Of a stretch of DNA of 64,000 nucleotides, positions 51,101 through 59,842 are shown piece after piece. How positions within the stretch are numbered: the first letter of the stretch is position 1; each line of letters begins with the position of its first letter. The DNA comes from Wolfiporia cocos (taxonomy: Eukaryota; Basidiomycota; Agaricomycetes; Polyporales; Phaeolaceae): contig JACCLO010000005.1 of NCBI GenBank assembly GCA_029448655.1, positions 744,001 through 808,000 on the forward strand, in the 5' to 3' direction. Below the pieces are notes generated by a model. The model was not told where the DNA came from. It saw only the letters and a program-made list of their open reading frames with translations, and did no database searches. Made by a program: the position numbers and the translations under genes.

Positions 51101-53183
51101 CTCTCTCACCCCATGCGACAAAACGATCACTAGCGAAGGGGCGGCAGAGATATTTCACCGAAAAATCTACTCGCTATATGGCATCCCTCGAAAGATCATT
51201 TCAGACAGAGGGCCGCAGTTTGCATCGAAGCTTTTCAAGGAATTATGCAAGCTGCAGGGAACAGAATCAGCGATGAGTACGGCGTACCATCCACAGACCG
51301 ACGGACAGACAGAAAGAATGAATCAACAGATCGAAGTATACCTTCGCATCTATTGCATGAACGACCCATTCCAATGGGTACAGCGACTGCCTGACGTCGA
51401 ATTTGCGCACAACACCAGACGAACCGAAAATCGGCCAGCACCACTCGAAATAATCCTAGGATATGTCCCAAGAGGATTCCCAGACTATGACCGAGTAGGG
51501 AACGTCCCGGCAGCTGTCGACAGGATCAAGAAGATCAAAGAGGCGCGAAAGATGGCATTCATCGCGCATGAATTAGCCCAGAAAAGAATGGCAGGGCGGT
51601 TCCTCAGAGAACTACCAAAGCTTGAAAAAGGGGATAAGGTCTGGCTCGACGCCAAGAACCTAACGATCCCCTATGAATCGAACAAACTAGCACCAAAAAG
51701 GGAAGGACCCTTCACTATCACAGAAAAGATGGGACCCACGACATACCGGCTGCAATTACCAACGAGCTGGAAAGTTCATCCGGTATTCCACGCCGCCTTA
51801 CTAAAACCATTCAGAGAAACAAGGGTGCACGGACCCAATTACTTACGGCCGCCACCTGATATCATCAAGGGACAGGAAGAATACGAGGTCGAAGCCATCT
51901 TGGCTGACAGATGGAAAGGAAAGAAGCATCAATACTTCGTCAAGTGGAAAGGCTATGCCACGGCCGACAATTCATGGGAAGATGAGGCGAACTTAGAGCA
52001 CTCCAAGGAGCTGATAAAAGACTACCACAGGACGAGAGTCAGGACAACCCTGACACTCGAAAACAGGACAGTAATAGTATGTCGACGACTCGCCACCAAC
52101 TCCCCCGCCGTACCACGACCCCCGGCGATGCAGATCGTCGAGAAGGCCGACCGCGAGGTACGCCAACAAGAAGGTACTCCCCCCAACATCTGCAGATTAG
52201 ACACGCCCTCCTCTGGTACAGGGCCGAGGGACCTTTTGCTGGCCGAGCCGATGGCTGGTCGGCCCTCTTCGACATTGCGCAGGATCTCACCCACATCTAC
52301 AGCTCGTACCAGAACATCACCGAGGACCTCGTCCGAATGGAGGGGCAGATCAGAGCGCAGAGAGAGGGACTCGAGCTACTCACCGACAGACTTATCGACA
52401 GACTGGCCGCCACCACGACGGCCCGACTACAACACGCACTCAACGACTTCGAGGATCGCAAGCACGCTACTCCCAATCGACCCGAATACACACCGCGACC
52501 CGCCCGCTTTTTCACCCCCGACAAACGACGCCGAGTTGCAAGGCCGTTTGATTTTATGGAGGGCGATAGAGTATTATTTCCGCTGCCTACCGAGACTCAG
52601 AGGGCCCGCCGAACAGGAGTTAGAGACCCGACGCCACGTGTTTCTGGTATGGGAGGCAACGGGAGACGTGAACCACCTGCACGCCCGACGAGCCCTAGGG
52701 CTACCCCAGCGCAACAGCGAAGAGCGAATAGCACGCCGCCTATTCGACGATCTCCTTCAGTGCAGAGTATTACCCGCGAGGAGTTTGAGCGAGGTGCGAG
52801 GGAGCACGAACGAGACACCGCCTCCCTACCAACGTGGGCCGCACGAAACCTCCACCGAGCCGCACACCACTGGAGGTACCAACACAATGAATATCTCCGA
52901 GATATCCCTTCCCTACGGGTACCAGCGAGGCCCTCACCCGAGCAGCCGTGTCGACAATGTGGTTCCGCTAACCACTGGATCCTCGACTGCCCCGATTATA
53001 TTTGCAGAACTTGTGGGCTCAATCAACCAGGTCATCGACAGAATGAATGCCGCCAACACTTCGTATGGCGAACTCCTACGACCCCGTCCCTCAGCGGGAA
53101 CGGCGACATCTACAACGAGCAGGACGCCGAGGCACTCTGAGGAGAGGGACTTGGAAAATTCGTCGAGGCCGACGAATGCTTAG
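48132..53183 (+). CDS. Retrotransposon Pol polyprotein with dUTPase and chromodomain
   Basis: From ATG 48132 the protein has 1,683 residues. Protease: residues about 1-115, active motif ALIDSGAMSNLI. dUTPase: about 135-265, with AAGYDLYAA, GRLAGRSG, QAGIIDSDYRGDVGAIVFN, GMRIAQIIFER and RGEKGFGST. Reverse transcriptase: about 395-570, catalytic YMDD near 528. RNase H: from about 675 (FILETDASQFATGAVL). Integrase: HHCC zinc site near 889-925 and catalytic Asp (SVDFVTDLP, 963), Asp (SDRGPQFAS, 1023) and Glu (GQTERMNQ, 1060). Chromodomain: about 1250-1300 (QYFVKWKGYATADNSWEDE). Residues beyond 1305 are Pro/Arg/Ser-rich and share DNA with ORF3. The frame is -1 relative to gag and open upstream of this ATG, so it may be made as Gag-Pol by frameshifting or by re-initiation. 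Confidence 0.95.
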   Translation: MTLAKPVKCNALIDSGAMSNLIHSRVVEKYKVPTQPLKNPIIVKNVDGTENKDGRIDREATILLRYPKTQKTRKVRFLVGSIGTENMILGYGWLKDENPTIDWKDQTVDVRSILGAEEKKQEATIQMDTVEMVVAPEGKIPTRGTQEAAGYDLYAAEETEIPAGGWKLVSTGVKMKIPKGSYGRLAGRSGNTLRHGLVVQAGIIDSDYRGDVGAIVFNYSDKAHRIIPGMRIAQIIFERHLTPDILEVEDLDETERGEKGFGSTDQPEETAQRLYTPEEYEAIRRFAKDNPRIIGKKGETRKKFRTKIQIINAVRKVLTKSQEFAQKTPEPERTIEEMVPKHLLDFAKVFSKESAAAFPPSRPWDHAIKLKPDFVPKDCKVYALSPKEQQALDEFLKENLAKGFIVPSKSPMASPFFFVPKKDSGLRPCQDYRYLNEGTIKNVYPLPLISELLEKLKGAKIFTKMDLRAGYNNVRIKKGDEWKAAFKTNRGLYEPTVMFFGLCNAPGTFQAMMNEILKEEILEGWVLVYMDDILIFSEDEKVHKERERRILQRLVDNHLFVKPEKCAFGVDRVEFLGLVITPGNIQMDPAKLNGIKEWPTPRNLKEVRSFLGFANFYRKFIDHYSTHARPLVDLTKTVTGTGFQWTEKEQTAFEFMKKAFTTAPALGTPDKEKPFILETDASQFATGAVLKQIDETGSERPVGYLSQSLTPTERNYKIYDRELLGIVRALEEWRHLLEGAPHRILIRSDHQNLTYWRSAQRLNRRQARWHLFLSQFDLKLQHVPGRKLVMADTLSRLYHLDESNEDNEGITMIPDELVVHAIQIPIIDRIKNANDRDESAEQAIRALRGTGEFPARTTADEWQQTDGILLYRGRIYVPKDEGLRRDVISKYHDTIPAGHPGIWGTTVQVTTHFWWPDMRTMIAEYVRGCAICQQMKPDRNPLKPPLQPIPTREDALPFSQCSVDFVTDLPRVGKYDSMMVIVDHGLSKAISLTPCDKTITSEGAAEIFHRKIYSLYGIPRKIISDRGPQFASKLFKELCKLQGTESAMSTAYHPQTDGQTERMNQQIEVYLRIYCMNDPFQWVQRLPDVEFAHNTRRTENRPAPLEIILGYVPRGFPDYDRVGNVPAAVDRIKKIKEARKMAFIAHELAQKRMAGRFLRELPKLEKGDKVWLDAKNLTIPYESNKLAPKREGPFTITEKMGPTTYRLQLPTSWKVHPVFHAALLKPFRETRVHGPNYLRPPPDIIKGQEEYEVEAILADRWKGKKHQYFVKWKGYATADNSWEDEANLEHSKELIKDYHRTRVRTTLTLENRTVIVCRRLATNSPAVPRPPAMQIVEKADREVRQQEGTPPNICRLDTPSSGTGPRDLLLAEPMAGRPSSTLRRISPTSTARTRTSPRTSSEWRGRSERRERDSSYSPTDLSTDWPPPRRPDYNTHSTTSRIASTLLPIDPNTHRDPPAFSPPTNDAELQGRLILWRAIEYYFRCLPRLRGPAEQELETRRHVFLVWEATGDVNHLHARRALGLPQRNSEERIARRLFDDLLQCRVLPARSLSEVRGSTNETPPPYQRGPHETSTEPHTTGGTNTMNISEISLPYGYQRGPHPSSRVDNVVPLTTGSSTAPIIFAELVGSINQVIDRMNAANTSYGELLRPRPSAGTATSTTSRTPRHSEERDLENSSRPTNA
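52079..53140 (+). CDS. Third ORF with two zinc knuckles, overlapping pol
   Basis: ATG 52079 opens a 353-codon ORF in a different frame (-1 relative to pol) just after the chromodomain. Residues about 35-125 are helical (HALLWYRAEGPFAGRADGWS; LVRMEGQIRAQREGLELLTD), the middle is Pro/Arg-rich, and the C-terminus has CRQCGSANHWILDC (CX2CX4HX4C) and CRTCGLNQPGHRQNEC (CX2CX6HX4C) at about residues 291-325. Two knuckles appearing by chance are unlikely, so this is probably a real RNA- or DNA-binding product. The pol frame is also open across all of it. How it is translated (spliced or subgenomic RNA, re-initiation, frameshift) is not visible. Confidence 0.7.
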   Translation: MSTTRHQLPRRTTTPGDADRREGRPRGTPTRRYSPQHLQIRHALLWYRAEGPFAGRADGWSALFDIAQDLTHIYSSYQNITEDLVRMEGQIRAQREGLELLTDRLIDRLAATTTARLQHALNDFEDRKHATPNRPEYTPRPARFFTPDKRRRVARPFDFMEGDRVLFPLPTETQRARRTGVRDPTPRVSGMGGNGRREPPARPTSPRATPAQQRRANSTPPIRRSPSVQSITREEFERGAREHERDTASLPTWAARNLHRAAHHWRYQHNEYLRDIPSLRVPARPSPEQPCRQCGSANHWILDCPDYICRTCGLNQPGHRQNECRQHFVWRTPTTPSLSGNGDIYNEQDAEAL

Positions 53184-53190
53184 AGGGGAG
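53182..53190 (+). promoter_or_regulatory. Polypurine tract
   Basis: AGAGGGGAG overlaps the pol stop codon (TAG 53181-53183) and lies four bases before the 3' LTR at 53195. Position and composition fit the plus-strand primer of an LTR retrotransposon. Confidence 0.7.
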
Positions 53191-53194
53191 CTGA

Positions 53195-53901
53195 TGTTAC
53201 GGTTATTTTGATTTTTCGAAGATCAGCAGAACTCACCACAGGGCGAATACGGTACAGGGACTTGTTGCGCAACCCCCCCCCCTGGCTACTCGTGATCTTA
53301 CTGGGCGCATTCCAGTTGTACTAGTCTACAAGACCCGTTTCATCTTTGGCAGATCCAACTCTGCCACCGTTTCATGTTCATCGTTTATTAGCTGATAGAT
53401 GGCGTTCAACCGCCATCATTCCTATCTATCGTCTCAGATATATCATTCCATACTTATCAAACGTTTGGGACTATAGTGTAGATAGTATCGGTGACATCTG
53501 GGACAGACTTGACCCCTGAAACCTAGCGTAGTATAAAAACTCATGTACTTACCGTCGAGGCTCTTCAGCTCGACCTTGTTGTATAAACAAGAAGTCTTAT
53601 ACTCGTTCTCAAACGTAGGAAACTACGCTCAGTATTTCCCTCTCGAGCAACCGAACGACTAAGTCCTTGAAGTGCACACTGACTTCTCGGACTTAGGCGA
53701 GTCTTATATTCTATTAGACTCGCATCTGAACAGATTATATCCTCTAACGCGTATTGGATATTATACGATCTCCTAGGAATTTCACCTAGGACTTGAAGGC
53801 ATCTAACGAGCATTTGCCTTGCTTACGGCTATACGCCCACGAGCAGAAGAACGATCTATATTCGCGACTCGAATATACGAACGGGTATTCGACCCGTAAC
53901 A
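53195..53901 (+). repeat. 3' long terminal repeat
   Basis: The 707-bp LTR matches the 5' LTR except for three transitions: one about 57 bases in (GAATACGGTA here against GAATACGATA), one in ACTATAGTGTAG and one in TACTTACCGTCGAG. The TSD GGGGT follows at 53902-53906. Confidence 0.97.
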
Positions 53902-54443
53902 GGGGTCGACCCGTGACTCCGTGGTTTAGGGACTAGGCAGCGTATGGCTCATGCTGCCGGGACTTGGACTGAGTTTAGGGTTAGACTGCTGGTGGCCTGC
54001 TAGTGCCCGTAGTGTCCTGTATAGCGGAGGGCTTCTACTAGCGTTGCCGTAGGATTCCAGCTGGGCTCGGATAGAGTGCTGTAGCGTGCTTATGGCGTGA
54101 ATGGGGTGTCAACCTAGGGTGTTCTGCTAGGCTTTGAAATTGGCTTGTGACAAGGAAGCATTCTCCTTTGACATTCCTAGCTCAAATCTCTTTTTACATA
54201 AATGATAGTCATGCATCTCGAGTATAAGAACTATTTCACAGACCTCTGAAAGTGCATTGAGCCGCCGGCCATTGCTCGAGATACACGTGCGATAAGGTCA
54301 ACCGTTCTCTTCGGGTTCTCAGCCCCAGGTTCCCCGTCCCGGTGCCGCTCGTCTTCTGATCACCTTTCAGGCTATTCCGCACTGACAATGCGTCAGAACT
54401 ATGTAAGATGTCGTCGAAGGCTGCCGGGTGCTTGTACAGAGGG
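53902..54443. other. Right flank of the retrotransposon
   Basis: GGGGT (53902-53906) is the right target duplication, followed by host sequence continuing from 45440. No gene is recognised. Confidence 0.5.
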
Positions 54444-55061
54444 TAGTGATGTGCCAGGCCCGGCTTTGGGCCATAGGCCGGGCCGGGCCAAGCCCTACTT
54501 GGGCCGGGCCAGGCCGGGCCTTACACCACGGCTTGAGACGGCCCAGGGCCCGGCTTGTGTCTCAAGCCGGGCCGGGCCAAGCTGTGAGCCCCGGGCCTGA
54601 AAGCTCTAACAGATAAAATGTCTAGTAACTATGATATAAGGATTTATATAGTAGCAGTATGCTATATTCCAGTGTAGTATCTCTATATTTTTAAATTCAA
54701 GCTAGAGGATAGTCCCATGGATTAAATTCTTGGTGCTGAAGCCTGTCGCTCACTTTTGAGCACCTATACGATACCCCATTTGGAAGGCACACCACAGAGC
54801 ACCGTGCCGGTGAAATGATGATTTCACACTATAATTCACTAATCATTGAAGATACTGGAGCTTGGCTTTGTCAGAAGATAGCTGGAGAAGGTATGTTATA
54901 AGTTTGTGTGGCTACAGTGATGATTATCCTCACAGTGCCAGGCCCCAGGCAAGCTCCAGGCCGGGCCGGGCCAAGCCATGGGCCGTCAATGGGGGCCCGG
55001 CTTGAGGTTTTGAAAAGCCAAGGCCATCCAAAGCCAGGCCAAAGCCGGGGGCTTTCAGGCC
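54444..55061. mobile_element. Truncated hAT-type non-autonomous element (GGCC-rich)
   Basis: The left end TAGTGATGTGCCAGGCCCGG resembles the terminal repeat of the complete element at 59227 (TAGTGATGTGC). Dense GGGCCGGGCC-type subterminal repeats occur at 54460-54600 and 54940-55060, with AT-rich sequence between. The matching right end (GCACATCACTA) is absent; the element stops where the minisatellite module begins near 55062. No transposase is encoded. Confidence 0.6.
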
Positions 55062-55335
55062 CATCGGCAAAACGCGAGCTCTCATATCTAGTCCGCTAAC
55101 TATTGTAAATAGCAGCTCGGTAGATATACATAGATACGAGCAGATACTACACACAGGATACTTGCAGGATCAATGAGGACCGAAATATGTTTTGTAGGAT
55201 CAACAAGGACCAAAATACTATTTGCAGGATCAATGAGGACCGGCATGTTATTTGCAGGATCAATGAGGACCGAAATATTATTTGCAGGATTAAAGAGGAT
55301 GGACATATTCATTGCAGGACTAATGAGCATACAGG
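55062..55335 (+). repeat. 30-bp minisatellite module, forward copy
   Basis: The module begins CATCGGCAAAACGCGA, has about 100 bp of unique sequence and then about 5.7 tandem copies of a 30-bp unit (55163-55335; core GGATCAATGAGGACCG). The same module occurs inverted at 58043-58363. Because the unit is 30 bp, an ORF with a 10-residue repeat (MRTEILFAGS) runs through it. Confidence 0.85.
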
Positions 55336-55392
55336 TCGTCGTCCTGCGCTTATATTTTGTTTTTGGTATTTTTGTTTATTTTCCTTACTGTA

Positions 55393-56094
55393 CTAAAACC
55401 TCCACACCAACTCTACCAGCGCGCGAGACATGTCCCAAGGGAGCGGTATGTGAACGTGAAGTAGGATCTGCAACATTTCAGACCGACGTTCCCACGCTGG
55501 AGGGCGGTGAGATGCACACGTAAATAGGATGCGGTCTTGACATTGTTGACGGAATCTGAGCCATCGCGCGTTTTGTATGCCAATCCTGACGGTATGTCGG
55601 ACGTGTCTGTGCTGATGACGCGGCTCCCATCCATTTCTCTCCACTACTTCACATAGTCACAGGACTGTTATGGTAATCATTTTTCCTTATCGAGTTACAT
55701 GATCTCTTGATCGCGTATCACTACTTTTTCTTCTGTCGTATTTTGGTCGGCTCTCAAAACTGTGTCGTTTGTAACATATAACAGCAGCCGCGCGAAGTGC
55801 GCAATCCATCTCTCTCCTCGCATTTTCTGTGTGACATTGTCCTCTAAGTCTTAGCGAGGTGATGCCGAGCTCAACCGCAGCCGATCGAGTCTTCATGGCA
55901 AAGATATCAGCAGCGAGGGAGCCAGAGCAGTGGATGGAGTCCAGCTGGTACGTACCAGTAAGTTGTTCCTCTCTCACTGGTAGGCTCATTTTCGCTCCGG
56001 TGACATGCATATACTGATCCATATCGTCCCTAACATACAGGTACTTAATGTACCAGTCACTCCAGAACGTGCTGGCATCATTTGGCGACCTCAA
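55393..56094 (-). pseudogene. Possible host gene remnant, unidentified
   Basis: Two - strand frames (about 56090-55687 and 55634-55413) look partly protein-like (KMSLPVREEQLTGTYQLDSI; GLAYKTRDGSDSVNNVKTAS) but lack ATG starts and a clear splice link. I do not recognise a family. A solo LTR inserted at 56132 on its 5' side. It may be a decayed gene fragment or chance. Confidence 0.25.
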
Positions 56095-56131
56095 ATCGTT
56101 TACATCTGTGGGTTCTCATGACGAGGTACGT

Positions 56132-56841
56132 TGTTACGGTTATTTTGATTTTTCGAATATCGACAGAACTAACCATTGGGCGAATACGATACAGGGACTT
56201 GTTGCGCAACCAACCCCCTGGCCACTCGTGACTTTACTGGGCGTATCCCCAGTTGTATTAGCATGTAGGATGCATTTCGACTCTGGCAGATCCAACTCTG
56301 CCCTCGTTTCATGTTTATCATTTATTAGCTGACAGATGGCGTTCAACCGCCATCATCATTCCTATCCATCGTTTCAGATATATCACTACATACTTATCAA
56401 ACGTTTGGTACTATAGCGTAGATAGTAGCAGTGACATCTGGGATGGACTTGACCCCTAAAACCCAGCGTAGTATATAAACTCATGTACTTACTGTCGAGG
56501 CTCTTCAGCTCGACCTTGTTGTACAAACAAGAAGTCTTATACTCGTTCTCAAACGTAGGAAACTACGCTCAGTATTTCTCATTCGAGCAACCAAACGACT
56601 AAGTCCTTGAAGTGCACACTGACTTCTCGGACTTAGGCGAGTCTTATATTCTATCAGACTCGCACTTGAACAGATTATATCCTCTAACGCGTATTGGATA
56701 TTAACCGATCTCCTAAGGACTTCCCTTAGGACTTGAAGGCATCTAACGAGTATTTGCCTTGCATACGGCGACGTGCCTACGTGCAGAAGAACGATCTATA
56801 TTCACGACTCGAATATACGAACGAGTATTCGACCCGTAACA
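56132..56841 (+). mobile_element. Solo LTR A, same family as the full-length element
   Basis: The 710-bp sequence has the same TGTTACGG start and CCGTAACA end as the element's LTRs, with scattered substitutions. It is flanked by a perfect TACGT duplication (56127-56131 and 56842-56846). No internal region is present, so it is a product of LTR-LTR recombination. Confidence 0.95.
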
Positions 56842-56876
56842 TACGTTTTCTGCTTGCTTTTCCCACTGAGTATGTT

Positions 56877-57587
56877 TGTTACGGTTATTCTGATTTTTCG
56901 AATATTGACAGAACTCACCATCGGGCGAATACGATACAGGGACTTGTTGCACAACCAACCCCCTGGCCACTCGTGATTCTACTGGGCGCATCCCCAGTTG
57001 TACTAGCATGAAGGGCGCGTTTCACTTTTGACAGATCCAACTCTGCCACCGTTTCATCTTTATCATCTCGCAGTTGATGGATGGCATTCAACCGCCATCA
57101 TCATTTCTATCTATCATTTCAGATACATCACTCTGTACTTATCAAACGTTTGGTACTATAGCGTAGATAGCAGTGGTGACATCTGGGATGGACTTGACCC
57201 CTAAAACCTGACGTAGTATATAAACTCATGTACCTACTGTCGAAGCTCTTCAGCTCGACCTTGTTGTACAAACAAGAAGTCTTATACTCGTTCTCAAACG
57301 TAGGAAACTACGCTCAGTATTTCTCGCTCGAGCAACTGAACGACTAAGTCCTCGAAGTGCACAGTGACTTCTCGGACTTAGGTGAGTCCTCTATTCTATT
57401 AGACTCGCACCTGAACAGATTATATCCTCTAACGCGTATTGGATATTAAACGATCTCCTAGGCAATCCACCTAGGACTTGAAGGCATCTAACGAGCATTT
57501 GCCTTGCATACGGCTACGTGCCTACGTGCAGAAGAAACGATCTATATTCGCGACTCGAATATACGAACGGGTATCCGACCCGTAACA
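56877..57587 (+). mobile_element. Solo LTR B, same family, without target duplication
   Basis: The 711-bp LTR lies 35 bp downstream of solo LTR A. Ends are intact (TGTTACGG, CCGTAACA), but the flanks differ (ATGTT before, CATGG after). It may come from recombination between two different insertions, or the flank was deleted. Confidence 0.93.
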
Positions 57588-58042
57588 CATGGGCAACAGC
57601 CTGAACCCCAACATGGTTTGAGAGAAAAAAGGACACACGCGTTAACAGCATCAAGAGCTAGTCTTTATGGTACTTTACAAGTTTTGAGAGCCAACTGAAA
57701 GTATGACAGATTACAAAGTATGACGCAAAGGGTTGCCTGATCAAGTAAGGGACTTACTAAATCGGATGGGAGCCACATCATGCTCAGATATCCAGATGCC
57801 TTCCCATACTACACACACCCAGCTTCATGTCTCTAGTGGAAAGTAGTACTGGCACCTATACTCAATGGGGCGCCATCATGGATGTCCTCCTTGCTTCAAC
57901 AAAGCCATTTGATCCTTATGGTATTTGTAACTGATCTGTTGTGCATGAATCTATGAGCTTCTGTTTTACATGCTCTCTGAGGGACTGTGCATATTACTAA
58001 GTAAAGCCATGTGTCTTTTAACTGCCATTGGTACTGCTGTGA
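57588..58042. other. Interval between solo LTR B and minisatellite
   Basis: No gene, repeat or RNA is recognised in this 455-bp stretch. Confidence 0.4.
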
Positions 58043-58363
58043 CATTAGTCCTGTAATGAACATGTCCATCCTCTCTACCCCTGCAATTAATATGTCTGTC
58101 CTCTGTGATCCTGCAATTTGACATTTCAGTCCTCGTTGATCCTATAAATAATATCTCGGTCCTCGTTGATCCTGCAAATAACTTGTCAGTCCTTGTTGAT
58201 CCTGAAAATAGTATTTCGGTCCTCATTGATCCTACAAATTATATTTCGGTCCTCATTGATCCTGCCATTACCCCGCGTGTAGTATCTGCTCGTATCTATA
58301 TCTACCGAGCTGGTATTTACAACAGTTAGCGGACTAGATATGAGGGTTCGCGTTTTGCCGATG
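58043..58363 (-). repeat. 30-bp minisatellite module, inverted copy
   Basis: About 7.4 tandem copies of the 30-bp unit (58043-58265) are followed by the unique part and the end sequence TCGCGTTTTGCCGATG (58348-58363), all in inverse orientation to 55062-55335. The unique part is closely similar between the copies (e.g. CTAGTCCGCTAAC inverted), so both derive from one dispersed repeat. Confidence 0.85.
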
Positions 58364-58616
58364 TCAGTAATATTTGCTCAGCACACGTACTGACATATCC
58401 TCGAAAGCAGCGATCGACATGCCGGTTGCAGGTGAGCTGAGTGACAGCTCAGCTGTGAGGCTTCTGAAAATGCTAAGGGAGCTGAAGGTGAGCGTAATTG
58501 TGCTTTCTCTGACGGATATAACCCACTATGAAAACAGAAGGAGAGATTATATGTGGCTTTGCTTGGCCTGTACACACATTGGATAAGACCATTGGTGCAC
58601 AAGAAGGTGGAAATTG

Positions 58617-59150
58617 TGTTACGGATTGAATATCCGTTCAACTGAAATAACTAAGTCGAGTTACTCAGTGTATCGAGTAGCACACTACTTGTCGGACTCA
58701 GCAGAGTCGAGTGTCGATATACTGGCTGCGGCTTAATTGCTCAAGCCTTTGAGAACGAGTATAGGATCCTTGTAATTCAACAAGGTCGAGCTGAGGAACT
58801 CGACCAGTATTTACAGCAGAGTCTTTATACTACGCTTCTGTAATCGGGGTCATAGTGTCCTTGGTACTGCTACCATTAAGTACATAAGGTTAGTACGCTA
58901 CGATAACTAAGCCGAAACGCTGCGGTTGAGTGCAACAGTGGCTGAAACATAGAAGCACTGTGGTTAAACACCAGATATCCGCTAGAACCTGATACGCTGC
59001 GGAGCTATGGTCATAGGGCTGTTGTACATGAAACGAGGGTCGCTGGTTGAGCAGAGAACCCTGGAAATAAGCGCACGGCGATGCGGTTGAACGCTAAGTC
59101 CTCCCTCCTAGTGAGGCATCAAGATATGCGAAATCGTACAGACCGTAACA
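58617..59150 (-). mobile_element. Diverged solo LTR on the minus strand
   Basis: Read on the - strand, this 534-bp LTR starts TGTTACGG and ends ATCCGTAACA. It is flanked by a perfect AATTG duplication (58612-58616 and 59151-59155). It keeps the TATA box (TATAAAG), the sequence AGCTCGACCTT and the terminal hairpin, but is much diverged elsewhere, so it belongs to a related subfamily. Confidence 0.9.
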
Positions 59151-59226
59151 AATTGCATTACCAAACCGCTACACAGATATAAAAGCTGTGACAGGTGAAT
59201 ACAGCGGCTAGTAATGCGCAGTCATC

Positions 59227-59842
59227 TAGTGATGTGCAAAGCACGGCTCGGCTCAAAGCCCGGGGCTTGGGCCCGGCTTTGAAGGGCTTGGGCTCAGCAG
59301 AATGTCAAGCCGGGCCCTCCTTGACGGCTCAGGCCGGCTTGGGCCCGGCTCAGGCTCAGGCCGGGGCTTATGGGTAATCATGTAGGACCTCGAAATTATT
59401 GGCTTGTGCGGCTCAAATGGCAGCACAACATATTCAGAATGCTTATATGTCTACTATTTGTTGTTATTCTGATCTACAAGTGTTTTTACAGCTGCTTATG
59501 ATGTTGACCGAAAATCCAGATCTCGATCACAACCCCGATCGCAACAGTAGTCACAACGTTCCGCACTGTGTTAGCAATACACAAGTCATTGTAATGGTCA
59601 TTGAGATCATATAAGGTGAAATGATGCAAAATCTTAAACCAAAGGGCCCATTTTCGCTAATTCTAACAACACCACAGCTGCGCGCCTAAAGCCGCCGGCT
59701 CAGGGCTCAGCTACGGCCGGCTCACGATCCAAGCCGGGCCCTGAGCCGTCTTAAGCCGCCCCCCCAGGCTCGGCTCGGCCCGGCTTAAGTCGGCTCGGCC
59801 AGGCCCGGCTCACGGCTTTGAGCCGTGCTTTGCACATCACTA
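59227..59842. mobile_element. hAT-type MITE with 8-bp target duplication
   Basis: The 616-bp element has terminal inverted repeats: TAGTGATGTGCAAAGCACGG at the left end and its reverse complement at the right end (59823-59842). It is flanked by perfect 8-bp duplications CAGTCATC at 59219-59226 and 59843-59850, the hAT superfamily hallmark. Subterminal zones are packed with GGCTC/GGGCC repeats; the centre is AT-rich and encodes nothing. Confidence 0.9.

Larger units (their letters stand above)
45441..53901 (+). mobile_element. Full-length Ty3/gypsy chromovirus LTR retrotransposon
   Basis: This is an 8,461-bp element with 707-bp LTRs at 45441-46147 and 53195-53901, both starting TGTTACGG and ending CCGTAACA, flanked by a GGGGT duplication. 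Internal order: self-priming site, 75-codon leader ORF, gag, pol (protease, dUTPase, RT, RNase H, integrase, chromodomain), an overlapping third ORF and a polypurine tract touching the 3' LTR. The domain order PR-RT-RH-INT with C-terminal chromodomain defines a chromovirus. The LTRs differ by only three transitions in 707 bp, so insertion was recent. gag and pol frames are uninterrupted, so the element may still be active. Codons are rich in A (AGA, GGA, CGA), unlike the host genes around it. Confidence 0.97.

Noticed and set aside
55163..55335. CRISPR-like array
   Set aside because: The 30-bp units are head-to-tail without spacers in a eukaryotic genome; it is a minisatellite.
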